This document shows positions 39,900 to 53,100 of a stretch of DNA of 64,000 bases, piece after piece; the stretch's first letter is position 1, and each line of letters opens with the position of its first letter. The stretch lies in contig NW_027255459.1 of assembly GCF_003086295.3 (NCBI RefSeq), positions 117,830-181,829 on the forward strand. Reading direction: 5' to 3'. The notes under the pieces were generated by a model. That model ran no database searches and was not told where the DNA came from. It was given only the letters and a program-made list of their open reading frames with translations. This stretch comes from Arachis hypogaea (Eukaryota > Streptophyta > Magnoliopsida > Fabales > Fabaceae). Both the position numbers and the translations under genes were made by a program.

Positions 39900-42142
39900 A
39901 AAAAACACTCGAAAACCATAGAAAACCCTAAAAAACCTTCGAAAACCATAAAAACCCCTAAAAAACTCTCGAAAACTATAGAAACCCTAAAAAACTCTCG
40001 AAAACTCTAGCAAACCCTAAAAAAATCTTAGAAATCTCTAGAAAATCCAAGAAAACCCTAGAAAACCCTAAAAAACCCTCGAAAACCCTAGAAAACCCTA
40101 AAAATCTCTAGAAAAGCTTAGAAAATCCTAGAAAATCTCTGGAAAATCCTAAAAAACACTGAAAAACCCTAGAAAATCCCTGGAAATCCCTAGAAAAACT
40201 TAGAAAATCCGAGATAACCCTTAGATATCCCTAGAAAAACCTAGAAAATCCAAGAAAACCCTAGAAAACCATAGAATATCCTAGAAAAACCCTAGAAAAC
40301 CCTAGAAAATCCTAGAAAAACCCCTTGAAAACCGTAGAAAACCTAAAAATCCTCGAAAACCCTAGAAAACCATAAGAAAACTATAGAAAACTCTATATAT
40401 CCATAGAAAACCCCTAGAAAAACCTAGAAAAACCATAGAAAATCCTAGAAAACCATAAAAAACCCTAGAAAACCCTAGAAAACTCCTAGAAAAACCTAGA
40501 AAACCCTCAGAAATCTCTAGAAAACCCAAGAAAATTCTAGAAAATCCTTGAAAATCCAAGAAAACCCTAAAAAAACCTTAGAAATCCCTAGAAAACTCTA
40601 AAAAAACCCAAGAAAACCCTAGAAAATCCTAGAAAATCCTAGAAAAACCCTAGAAAATCCTAGAAAAACCCTCAAAAACTATAGAAAATCCTAAGAAAAA
40701 CATAGAAAACCCTATAAATCCATAGAAAACCCTAGAAAATCCTTGAAAGATCCAAAAAAATCCTAGAAAATCGTAGGAAACCATAGAAAACACTAGAAAA
40801 CCCAAGAGAACTCCTAGAAAAACCTAGAAAACCCTAGAATACCCTCAAAAATCCCTAGAAAACCTAAGAAAATCCTAGAAAACCCTAGAAAATCCTAGAA
40901 AAACCCTTGAAAACCCTAGAAATCCCTAGAAAAACCCTAGAAATCATTAGAAAATACTAGAAAAACCCTAAACAACCCTCGAAAACCCTAGAAAAATCCT
41001 AAAAAACCTCAAAAATCCTAGAAAAACCCTAAAAAAAACTTTAAAAACCATAGAAAATCTTAAAAAACCCAAGAAAATCTTCGAAAATTCTTGAAAATCC
41101 TAGAAAACCCCTAGAAAACACTAGAAACACCTAGAAAAATCCTAGAAAAACTTAAAAACCATGGAAAATCTTAAAAAAACCCAAGAAAATCTTCAAAAAT
41201 CCTTGAAAATCCTAGAAAACCCTAGAAAAACCCTAGAAAACCTTAGAAAATCATAGAAAAACTCTCAAAAATCATAGAAAACCCTAAAAAACTCTCAAAC
41301 TCTAGAAAACCCTAAAAAACCATAGAAAACCCTAAAAAAATTTAGAAAATCCTAGAAAATCATAGAAAACCATAAAAAATCCTAGAAAACTCCTAGAAAC
41401 CCTAGAAAACACTCAGAAATCGTTAGAAATCCTAGAAAATCTAAGAAAATTCTAGAAAGAGCCAAGAAAACCCTAGAAAAACCCTAGAAAAACTTAGAAA
41501 ACTCTAGAAAACCCTTAGAAATCCCTAGAAAACCCTAGAAAACCCCTAGAAAACCCTCGAAAACTCTTGAAAACCATAGACAACCCTCGAAAACCCTAGA
41601 AAATCATAGAAAACCCAAGAAAATCCTAGAAAACCTTAGAAAATCATAGAAAAACCCTCGAAAACCATAGAAAACCCTAAAAAACTCTCAAAAACTCTAG
41701 AAAACCCTAAAAAAACTATAGAAAACCCTATAAATCCATAGAAAACCCTAGAAAACCCTAGAAAAACCTAGAAAATCCTAGAAAATTGTAGAAAATCATA
41801 AAAAACCTAGAAAACTCTAGAAAACTCCTAGAAAAACCTAGAAAACCCTCAGAAATCCTTAGAAATCCTAGAAAATCCAAGAAAACCCTAAAAAATCCTA
41901 GAAAAACCCTAGAAAACCCTAGAAAACCCCAAGAAAACCCTAGAATATCCTAGAAAAACCCTCAAATACCATAGAAAATCCTAAAAAACTCTCGAAAACC
42001 CTAGAAACCCAAAGAAAATCTTAGAAAACCCTAGAAATCTCTAGAAAAGCTTAGAAAATCCTAGAAAATCCCTAGAAAATCCTAGAAAACCCTGCAAAAC
42101 CACAGAAAATCCCTGGAAATCCCTAGAAAAACCTAGAAAATC
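39900..42142 (+). repeat. Shortened higher-order unit with ~0.65-0.7 kb internal deletion
   Basis: B (40,209) to A (42,142) spans only 1,933 bp, against about 2.53-2.6 kb elsewhere. The break lies at about 41,600-41,615. There, the block catagacaaccctcg is followed directly by aaatcatagaaaacccaag, whereas in the comparable unit these two blocks are about 690 bp apart (27,711 and about 28,457). The lost part includes the aaaaaagtgtagaaaaccat landmark, which is present in most other units. Confidence 0.75.
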
Positions 42143-43809
42143 CGAGATAACCCTTAGAAATCTCTAGAAAACCCAAGAAAACCCGAGAAAACCTTAGAAT
42201 ATGCTAGAAAAACCCTAGAAAATCCTAAAAAAACCTCTTGAAAATCGTAGAAAACCCTAAAAACCCTCGAAAACACTAGAAAACCCTAAGAAAACTATAG
42301 AAAACCCTATAAATCCATAGAAAACCCTAGAAAAACCTAGAAAAACCCAAGAAAATCCTACAAAATTCTAGAAAACCATAAAAAAGCCCTAGAATACCCT
42401 AAAAAACTTCTAGAAAAACCTAGAAAACCCTCATAAATCCCTAGAAAACACTAGAAAACCCAAGAAAATTCTGGAAAACCCTTAAAAATCCTAGAAAACC
42501 CTAGAAAACACTAGAAATGCCTTAGAAATCCCTAGAAAACTCTAAAAACCCCAAGAAAACCCTAGAAAACTCTAGAAAACCCAAGAAAACCCTAGAAAAA
42601 CTCTAGAAAATCCTAGAAAAATCGTAGAAAAACTTAGAAAAACATAGAAAACCCTAAGAAAAACATAGAAGACCCAATAAATTCAATGAAAATCCTAGAA
42701 AATTCTAGAAAATCGTAGAAAAACCCTAGAAGATCCTAGAAAATCGTAGAAAACCATAGAAAACCCTAGAAAACTCAAAAAAACTAGAAAAACCTAGAAA
42801 ACCCTAAAATACCCTCAGAAATCCCTAGAAAATCCAAGAAAATCCTAGAAAACCCTAGAAAATCCTAGAAAAACCCTCAAAAACCATAGAAAACTCTAAA
42901 AACCCTCAAAAACCCTAGAAAAATCCTTGAAAACCCTAGAAAATATTAGAAAAATCCTAAAAAAACACTAAAAAAACCCTAGAAAAACCCTAGAAAACCT
43001 CAGAAAATCCTAGAAAAACCCTAGAAAATACTTAGAAATCCCTAGAAAACCGTATAAAACCCAAAAAAACCTAGAGAATCCTAGAAAACCCAAGAAAATC
43101 CAAGAAAGCCCTAGAAAATCTTAGAAAACTCTTGAAAACCATAGAAAACCCAAAAAAACTCTCAAAAACCATAGAAATCCCTAAAAAACCTTCGAAAACC
43201 ATAGAAAACCCTAAAAAACTCTGGAAAACCATAGAAGATCCTAAAAAACTCTCGAAAACTCTAGCAAACCCTAAGAAAATCTTAGAAATCTCTAGAAAAT
43301 CCTAGAAAGCCCTAGAAAACCGTAAAAAACTCTCGAAAACCCTAGAAAACCCTAAAAATCTCTAGAAAAGCTTAGAAAATCCTAGAAAATCTCTAGAAAA
43401 TCCTAAAAAACACTGAAAACCCCTAGAAAATCCCTGGAAATCCCTAGAAAATCCGAGATAACCCTTAGATATCCCTAGAAAACCCTATAAAACCTTAGAA
43501 TATGCTAGAAAAACCGTAGAAAACCCTAGAAAATCCTAGAAAAACACCTTGAAAACCGTAGAAAACCTAAAAATCCTCGAAAACCCTAGAAAACTATAAG
43601 AAAACTATAGAAAACTCTATATATCCATAGAAAACCCCTAGAAAAACCTAGAAAAACCCTAGAAAATCCTAGAAAACCATAAAAAACCCCAGAAGACCCT
43701 AGAAAACTCCTAGAAAAACCTAGAAAACCCTCAAAAATCCCTAGAAAACACTAGAAAACCCAAGAAAATTCTAGAAAACCCTTGAAAATCCAAAAAAACC
43801 CTAGAAAAC

Positions 43810-44390
43810 CCTAGAAAAACCTTAGAAATCCCTAAAAAACTCTAAAAAATCCAAGAAAACCCTAGAAAACCCTAAAAAATCCTAGAAAAACCCTCAAAAA
43901 CCATAGAAAACCCTATAAATCCATATAAAAACCTAGAAAATCCTTGAAAGATCCAAAAAAATCTTAGAAAATCGTAGAAAACCATAAAAAATCCTAGAAA
44001 ACCCAAGAGAACTCCTAGAAAAACCTAGAAAACCCTAGAATACCCTCAAAAATCCGTAGAAAACCTAAGAAAATCCTAGAAAACCCTAGAAAATCCTAGA
44101 AAAACACTTGAAAACCCAAGAAATCCCTAGAAAAACCCTAGAAATCATTAGAAAATACTAGAAAAACCCTAAAAAACCCTCGAAAACCCTAGAAAAACCC
44201 TAAAAACCTAGAAAATCCTAGAAAAACCCTAGAAAACACTAGAAACACCTAGAAAATCCTTGAAAATCCTAGAAAACCCCTAGAAAACACTAGAAACACC
44301 TAAAAAAATCCTAGAAAAACTTAAAAAACCATGGAAAATCTTAAAAAAACCCAAGAAAATCTTTGAAAATCCTTGAAAATCCTAGAAAAC
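43810..44390 (+). repeat. ~580-bp tandem duplication, copy 1
   Basis: The block accttagaaatc...actctaaaaaa...ccaag recurs about 580 bp downstream, and atccaaaaaaatc lies at 43,951 and 44,532 (offset 581). The duplication accounts for the 4,529-bp A-to-A distance of this unit. A smaller repeat of about 50 bp (actagaaacacctag twice near 44,240-44,300) lies at the junction. Confidence 0.65.
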
Positions 44391-44970
44391 CCTAGAAAAA
44401 CCTTAGAAATCTCTAGAAAACTCTAAAAAACCCAAGAAAACCCTAGAAAATCCTCAAAAACTATAGAAAATCCTAAGAAAAACATAGAAAACCCTATAAA
44501 TCCATAGAAAACCCTAGAAAATCCTTGAAAGATCCAAAAAAATCCTAGAAAATCGTAGAAAACCATAGAAAACCCTAGAAAATCCAAGAGAACTCCTAGA
44601 AAAACCTAGAAAACCCTAGAATACCCTCAAAAATCCCTAGAAAACCTAAGAAAATCCTAGAAAACCCTAGAAAATCCTAGAAAAACCCTTGAAAACCCTA
44701 GAAATCCCTAGAAAAACCCTAGAAATCATTAGAAAATACTAGAGAAACCCTAAAAAACCCTCGAAAACCATAGAAAAACCCTAAAAAACCTAGAAAATCC
44801 TAGAAAAACCCTAGAAAAAGTTTAAAAACCATAGAAAATCTTAAAAAACCCAAGAAAATCTTCGAAAATCCTTGAAAATCCTAGAAAACCCCTAGAAAAC
44901 ACTAGAAACACCTAGAAAAATCCTAGAAAAACTTAAAAAACCATGGAAAATCTTAAAAAAAACCCAAGAA
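44391..44970 (+). repeat. ~580-bp tandem duplication, copy 2
   Basis: Partner of 43,810-44,390. It carries the block cctagaaaatccaagagaactcc, as in other higher-order units, then runs on into the standard unit order. The right boundary is approximate. Confidence 0.6.
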
Positions 44971-47900
44971 AATCTTCGAAAATCCTTGAAAATCCTAGAA
45001 AATCCAAGAAAACCCTAGAAAAACCCTAGAAAACCTTAGAAAATCATAGAAAAACTCTCGAAAACCATAGAAAACCCTAAAAAACTCTCAAAAACTCTAG
45101 AAAACCCTAAAAAAACTATAGAAAACCCTAAACAAATATAGAAAATCCTAGAAAATCATAGAAAACCATAAAAAAACCCTAGAAAACTCTAGAAAACTCC
45201 TAGAAACCCTAGAAAACACTTAGAAATCGTTAGAAATCCTAGAAAATCTAAGAAAATCCTTAAAAGACCCAAAAAAACCTAGAAAAACCCTAGAAAAACT
45301 TAGAAAACTCTAGAAAACCCTTAGAAATCCCTAGAAAATCCTAGAAAACCCCCCAAGAAAACCCTAGAAAACACTCGAAAACTCTTGAAAACCATAGACA
45401 ACCCTCGAAAACCCTAGAAAAACCCTAGAAAACCCTATAAAATCCTAGAAAAACCCTAGAAAACTCCCAGAAAACCCATGAAAATCCCTAGAAAAAACCT
45501 AAAAAACCCTTAGAAATCTCTAGAAAATCCTAGAAAACTCAAGTAAACCGCAGAAAACCATAGAAAATCCTAGAAAAATCCCAGAAAACCCTAAAAAACT
45601 CCTAGAAAAATCTAGAAAACCCTCAAAAATCCCTAGAAAACGCTAAAAAACCCTAGAAAATCCTCAAAATCCCTTGAAAATCCTAGAAAAACCAAGAAAA
45701 CCCTAGAAAACCTTAGAAAATCCTAGAAAAACTCTCGAAAACCATAGAAAACCCTAAAAAACACTCGAAAACTCTAGAAAACCGTTAAAAAAACCATAAA
45801 AAAGCCTATAAATCCATAGAAAATCCTAGAAAAAACCTAGAAAATCCTAGGAAATCCTTGAAAACCATAAAAAATCCTAGAAAACTCTAGAAAACTACTA
45901 GAAAAACCTAGAAAACCCTAGAAATCCCTCATAAATCCCTAGAAAATCCTAGAAAACCTAAGAAAACCCTAGAAAATCTCTAGAAAAACTTAGAAAATCC
46001 TAGAAAATCCTAAAAAAGTGTAGAAAACCATAGAAAATTTTAGAAAACCCTAGAAAACTCCTAGAAAAACCTAGAAAACCCTCAGAAATCCCTAGAAAAT
46101 CTTTAAAAACCCAAGAAAATCTTCGAAAATCCTTAGAAAAATCCTAAAAAACCCAAGAAAACCCTAGAAAAACTTAGAAAATCATAGAAAAACCCTCGAA
46201 AACCATAGAAAACCCTAAAAAACTTTCAAAAACTCTAGAAAACCCTAAAAAATCTATAGAAAACCCTATAAATCCATAGAAAACCCTAGAAAACCCTAGA
46301 AAAACCTAGAAAATCCTAGAAAATTGTAGAAAACCATGAAAAACCCTAGAAAACCCTAGAAAACTCATAAAAAAACCTAGAAAACCCTCAAAAATCCTTA
46401 GAAATCCTAGCAAATCCAAGAAAACCCTAAAAAATCCTAGAAAAACCCTAGAAAACCCCAAGAAAACCCTAGAATATCCTAGAAAAACCCTCAAAACCCA
46501 TAGAAAATTCTAAAAAACTCTCGAAAACCCTAGAAACCCAAAGAAAATCTTAGAAAACCCTAGAAATCTCTAGAAAAGCTTAGAAAATCCTAGAAAATCC
46601 CTAGAAAATCCTAGAAAACCCTGTAAAATCGCAAAAAATCCCTGAAAATCCCTAGAAAAACCTAGAAAATCCGAGATAACCCTTAGAAATCACTAGAAAA
46701 CCCTAGAAAACCAAAGAAAACCCTAGAAAACCTTAGAATATGCTTGAAAAACCTTAGAAAATCCTAAAAAAATCTCTTGAAAACCGTAGAAAACCCTAAA
46801 AACCCTCGAAAACACTAGAAAACCTTAAGAAAACTATAGAAAACCCTATAAATCCATAGAAAACCCTAGAAAAACCTAGAAAAACCCAAGAAAATCCTAG
46901 AAAATCCAAGAAAACCATAAAAAACCCTAGAAGACCCTAGACAACTCGTAGAAAAACCTAGAAAACCCTCATAAATCCCTAGAAAATACTAGAAAACCCA
47001 AGAAAATTCTGGAAAACCCTTAAAAATCCTAGAAAACCCTAGAAAATACAAGAAAAGCCTTAGAAATCCCTAGAAAACTCTAAAAAACCCAAGAAAACCC
47101 TAGAAAACCCAAGAAAACCCTAGAAAATCCTAGAAAAACCTTAGAAAAACTTAGAAAAACATAGAAAACCCTAAGAAAACATAGAAAACCCAATAAATTC
47201 AATGAAAATTCTAGAAAATCCTAGAAAATCGTAGAAAAACCCTAGAAAATCCTAGAAAATCGTAGAAAACCATAGAAAACCCTAGAAAACAAAAAAAACT
47301 CCTTGAAAAACCTAGAAAACCCTAAAATACCCTCAGAAATCCCTAGAAAATCCAAGAAAATCCTGAAAAACCCTCAAAAATCCTAGAAAAACCCTAGAAA
47401 ATATTAGAAAAACCCTAAAAAACCTCATAAAATCCTAGAAAAACCCTAGAAAACACTTAAAAATCTCTAGAAAACCGTATAAAACCCAAAAAACCCTTAG
47501 AAAATCCTAGAAAACCCAAGAAAATCCAGGAAAGCCCTAGAAAATCCTAGAAAACTGTTGAAAACCATAGAAAACCCAAAAAAAACTCTCGAAAACCATA
47601 GAAAACCCTAAAAAACCTTCGAAAACCATAGAAAACCCTAAAAAACTCTCGAAAACTATAGAAAACCCTAAAAAACTCTCGAAAACTCTAGCAAACCCTA
47701 AGAAAATCTTAGAAATCTCTAGAAAATCCTAGAAAGCCCTAGAAAACCCTAAAAAACTCTCGAAAACCCTAGAAAACCCTAAAAATCTCTAGAAAAGCTT
47801 AGAAAATCCTAGAAAATTACTAGAAAATCCTAGAAAACCCTGAAAAACCCTAGAAAATCCCTGAAAATCCCTAAAAAAAACCTAGAAAATTCGATATAAC

Positions 47901-50119
47901 TCTTAGATATCCCTAGAAAACCCTAGAAAATCCAAGAAAACCCTAGAAAATCTTAGAATATCCTAGAAAAACCCTAGAAAACCCTAGAAAATCCTAGAAA
48001 AACCTCTTGAAAACCGTAGAAAACCTAAAAATCCTCGAAAACCCTAGAAAACCCTAAGAAAACTATAGAAAACTCTATATATCCATAGAAAACCCCTAGA
48101 AAAACCTAGAAAAACCCTAGAAAATCCTAGAAAACCATAAAAAACCCTAGAAGACCCTAGAAAACTCCTAGAAAAACCTAGAAAACCCTCAGAAATTCCT
48201 AGAAAACACAAAAAAATTCTAGAAAATCCTTGAAAATCCAAGAAAACCCTAGAAAACCGTAGAAAAACCTTAGAAATCCCCTAGAAAACTCTAAAAACTC
48301 AAAAAAACCCTAGAAAATCCTAGAAAATCCTAGAAAAACCCTAGAAAATCCTAGAAAAACCCTCAAAAACCATAGAAAATCCTAAGAAAAACATAGAAAA
48401 CCCTATAAATCCATAGAAAACCCTAGAAAATCCTAGAAAATCGTAGAAAACCATAGAAAACCCTAGAAAACCCAAGAGAACTCCTAGAAAAACCTAGAAA
48501 ACCCTAGAATACCCTAAAAAATCCCTAGAAAACCTAAGAAAATCCTAGAAAACCCTAGAAAAACCCTTGAAAACCCTAGAAATCCCTAGAAAAACCCTAG
48601 AAATCATTAGAAAATACTAGAAAAACCCTAAAAAACCCTCGAAAACCCTAAAAAACCTAGAAAATTCTAGAAAAACCCTAGAAAAACTTTAAAAACCATA
48701 GAAAATCTTAAAAAACCCAAGAAAATCTTCGAAAATCCTTGAAAATCCTAGAAAACTCCTAGAAAACACTAGAAACACCTAGAAAAATCCTAGAAAAACT
48801 TAAAAAACCATGGAAAATCTTAGAAAAACCCAAGAAAATCTTCGAAAATCCTTGAAAATCCTAGAAAATCCAAGAAAACCCTAGAAAAACCCTAGAAAAC
48901 TTTAGAAAATCATAGAAAAACTCTCGAAAACCATAGAAAACCCTAAAAAACTCTCAAAAACTCTAGAAAACCCTAAAAAAACTATAGAAAACCCTAGAAA
49001 ATCCTAAAAAATCTAGAAAATCCTAGAAAATCATAGAAAACCATAAAAAACCCTAGAAAACTCTAGAAAACTCCTAGAAACCCTAGAAAACACTCAGAAA
49101 TCGTCAGATATCCTAGAAAATCTAAGAAAATCCTAGAAAGACCCAAGAAAACCCTAGAAAAACCCTAGAAAAACTTAGAAAACTCTAGAAAACCCTTAGA
49201 AATCCCTAGAAAACCCCCAGAAAACCCTCGAAAACTCTTGAAAGCCATAGACAACCCTCGAAAACCCTAGAAAAACCCTAGAAAACCCTATAAAATCCTA
49301 GAAAAACCCTAGAAAACCCCCAGAAAACCCATGAAAATCCCTAGAAAAACCTAAAAAACCCTTAGAAATCTCTAAAAAATCCTAGAAAACTCAAGAAAAC
49401 CACAGAAAACCCTAGAAAATCCTAGAAAAATCCCAGAAAACCCTAGAAAACTCCTAGAAAAATCTAGAAAACCCTCAGAAATCCCTAAAAGACGCTAAAA
49501 AACCCTAGAAAATCCTCAAAATCCCTTGAAAATCCTAGAAAAACCAAGAAAACCCTAGAAAACCTTAGAAAATCCTAGAAAAACTCTCGAAAACCATAGA
49601 AAACCCTAAAAAATACTCGAAAACTCTAGAAAACCCTTAAAAAACCATAAAAAAGCCTATAAATCCATAGAAAACCCTAGAAAAAACAAGAAAATCCTAG
49701 AAAATCCTTGAAAACCATAAAAAATCCTAGAAAACCCTAGAAAACTCCTAGAAAAACCTAGAAAACCCTAGAAATCCGTCAAAAATCCCTAGAAAATCCT
49801 AGAAAACCTAAGAAAACCCTAGAAAATCTCTAGAAAAACTTAGAAAATCCTAGAAAATCCTAAAAAAGTGTAGAAAACCATAGAAAATTTTAGAAAACCC
49901 TAGAAAACTCCTAGAAAAACCTAGAAAACCCTCAGAAATCTCTAGAAAATCTTTAAAAACTCAAGAAAATCTTCGAAAATCCTTAAAAATCCTAGAAACC
50001 CTAGAAAACCCTAGAAAACCTTAGAAAATCATAGAAAAACCCTCGACAACCATAGAAAACCCTAAAAAACTCTCAAAAACTCTAGAAAACCCTAAAAAAA
50101 CTATAGAAAACCCTATAAA

Positions 50120-53100
50120 TCCATAGATAATCCTAGAAAACCCTAGAAAAACCTAGAAAATCCTAGAAAATTGTAGAAAACCATAAAAAACCCTAGAAAA
50201 CCCTAGAAAACTCCTAGAAAAACCTAGAAAACCCTCAGAAATCCTTAGAAATCCTAAAAAACACAAGAAAACCCTAAAAAATCCTAGAAAAACCCTAGAA
50301 AACCCCAAGAAAACCACGAGAATATCCTAGAAAAACCCTCAAAAACCATAGAGAATTCTAAAAAACTCTCGAAAACCCTAGAAACCCAAAGAAAATCTTA
50401 GAAAACCCTAGAAATCTCTAGAAAAGCTTAGAAAATCCTAGAAAATCCCTAGAAAATTCTAAAAAACCTTGCAAAACCACAGAAAATCCCTAGAAATCTC
50501 TAGAAAAACCTAGAAAATCCGAGATAACCCTTAGAAATCCCTAGAAAACCCTAGAAAACCCAAGAAAACCCTAGAAAACCTTAGAATATGCTAGAAAAAC
50601 CCTAGAAAATCCTAAAAAACCTCTTGAAAACCGTAGAAAATCCTAAAAACCCTCGAAAACACTAGAAAACCCTAAGAAAACTATAGAAAACCCTATAAAT
50701 CCATAGAAAACCCTAGAAAAACCTAGAAAAACCCAAGAAAATCTTAGAAAATCCTAGAAAACCATAAAGAACCCTAGAAGACCCTAGAAAACTCCTAGAA
50801 AAACCTAGAAAACCCTCATAAATCCCCAGAAAACACAAGAAAACCCAAGAAAATTCTGGAAAACCCTTAAAAATCCTAGAAAACCCTAGAAAACACTAAA
50901 AAACTCTCGAAATCCCTAGAAAACTCTAAAAAACCCAAGAAAACCCTAGAAAATCCTAGAAAATCTTAAAAAACCCTAGAAAATCCTAGAAAAACCCTCA
51001 AAAACCATAGAAAATCCTAAGAAAAACATAGAAAACCCTATAAATCTATAGAACACCCTAGAAAATCCTACAAAAACCCTAGAAAACCCTAGAAAATCGT
51101 AGAAAACCATAAAAAACCCTAGAAAACCCAAGAGAACTCTTAGAAAAACCTAGAAAACCCTAGAATACCCTCAGAAATCCCTAGAAAACCCAAGAAAATC
51201 CTAGAAAACTCAAGAAAACCCTAGAGAAATCCTAGAAAAACTTAAAAAATCCTAGAAAACCCTTAGAAAACCCTAGAAAACCCTAGAAAACCAAAGAAAA
51301 CCCCCAGAAAATCCTAGAAAATCCTAGAAAAACTCTCGAAAACCATAGAAAAACCTAAAAAACTCTCGAAAACCCTAGAAAACCCAAAGAAAATCTTAGA
51401 CAAACCCTAGAAATCTCTAGAAAAGCCTAGAAAATCCTAGAAAATCTCTAAGAAATCCTAGATGATACTAGAAAACCCTAGAAAATCCTATAAAACCCGA
51501 GAAAACCCTAGAAAACCCTAGAATATCCTACAAAAATCCCAGAAAACCCTTGAAAATTCTAGAAAAACCCTTGAAAATCGTAGAAAACCCTAAAAAACCC
51601 ACGAAAACCCTAGAAAACCCTAAGAAAACTGTATAAATCAATAGAAAACTCTAGAAAAACCCTAGAAAATCCTAGAAAATCATAAAAAACCAATAAAGAA
51701 AACCCTAGAAAACTCCTAGAAAACCTAAAAAATCCTCAGAAATCCCTAGAAAACCCAAGTAAATCCTAGAAAACCCTTGAGGATCCTAGAAAACCCTAGA
51801 AAACCCTAGAAAAACCCTAGAAATTCTTAGAAAACTCTTAGAAATCCCTAGAAAATCCTAGAAAACCCAAGAAAACCCTAGAAAATTCTAGAAAAACCTC
51901 AGAAAATCCTAGAAAATCCCTAGAATATCCTAGAAAACCCTAGAAAATCTTAGAAAAACCCTTGAAAACTATAGAAAACCCTAGAAAACCCATAAAAACC
52001 CTAGAAAACCCTAGAAAAATCTTGAAAAAACCCTCAAAAACTATAAAAAAAACCCTAACAAACTCTTGAGAACCCAAAGAAAATCTTAGAAAATTCTAGA
52101 AATCTCTAGAAAATCCTAGAAAACCTTAGAAAATCCTAGAAAATTCCTGGAAATCCCTAGAAAAACCTAGAAAACCCAAGAAAATACTAGAAAACCCAAG
52201 AAAACCCTCAAAAATCCTTAGAATATCCTAGAAAAACCCCAAAAAACCCTAGAAAATCCTAGAAAAACCGTCGAAAACCGTAGAAAGCCCTAAAAAACCT
52301 CGAAAATCCAACAAAATTCTAGAAAACCTAAAGAAAACCCTAGAAAACCCTCGAAAATCCTAGAAAATTCTAGAAAACTATAGAAAACCCTAGAAAACTC
52401 CTAGAAAAAAACCTAGGAAACCCTAGAAAACTCTCAAAAATGCTTAGAAAACCCTAGAAAATCGTAGAAAAACCCTCGAAAACCATAGAAAATCCTAAAA
52501 AACTCTCGAAAACTCTCGAAAACTCTAAAAAAAACCCTATAAATCCATTGAAAACTCTGGAAAACCCTAGAAAAACCTAGAAAATGCTAGAAAATCGTAG
52601 GAAACTATAGAAAACCCTAGAAAACTCCTAGAAAAACTTAGAAGACCCTAGAAAACCCTCTTGAATCCCTATAAAACCCTAAAAACCTAAGAAAATCCTA
52701 GAAAATCCTTGAAAATCCTAGAAAACCCAAGAAAACCCTTGAAAAACCCTAGAAAACCATAGAAAATCCTAGAAAAACCCTCGAAAACCATAGAAAACCC
52801 TAAAAACCACTCGAAAACTCTAGAAAACCCTAAAAAACCGTAAAAAACCCTAGAAAACCCTAAGAAAACCATAGAAAATCCTATAAATTCATAGAAAACC
52901 CTAGAAAAACCTAGAAAAACCCTAGAAAAGTCTATAAAATCATAGAAAACCATAAAAAATCCTACAAAACCTTAGAAAACTCCTAGAAGAACCTAGAAAA
53001 CCCTCAGAAATCCCTAGAAAATCCTAGAAATTCCCTAGAAAACCCTAGAAAATCCTAAAAAATTCCTAGAAAACCCTTGAAAATCCTAGAAAACCCCAGA

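Larger units (their letters stand above)
13560..50120 (+). repeat. Central higher-order repeat domain, ~3.8-3.9 kb unit of ~10-bp monomers
   Basis: Within the 10-bp array, rare unit variants recur in fixed order and define a large repeat. Landmark A (ccgagataacccttagaaat) starts at 16,581, 20,366, 21,300, 25,093, 28,976, 33,836, 38,949, 42,142, 46,671 and 50,519. Landmark B (ccgagataacccttagatat) starts at 13,885, 17,832, 22,551, 26,406, 30,259 (one base changed), 35,117, 36,309, 40,209 and 43,453, with a decayed copy near 47,891. A to B is normally 1.25-1.31 kb and B to A about 2.53-2.6 kb. A third landmark (aattcaatgaaaatcc or a one-base variant) sits about 525 bp after most A copies. Each unit therefore holds roughly 370-380 monomers. 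Unit lengths off 3.8-3.95 kb match identifiable local duplications or deletions. No gene is present. Confidence 0.9.

Noticed and set aside
13560..50120. Centromeric satellite
   Set aside because: Higher-order organisation alone does not show centromere function. There is no ~150-180-bp monomer and no centromeric retrotransposon in the array. It remains possible but unsupported without CENH3 data.
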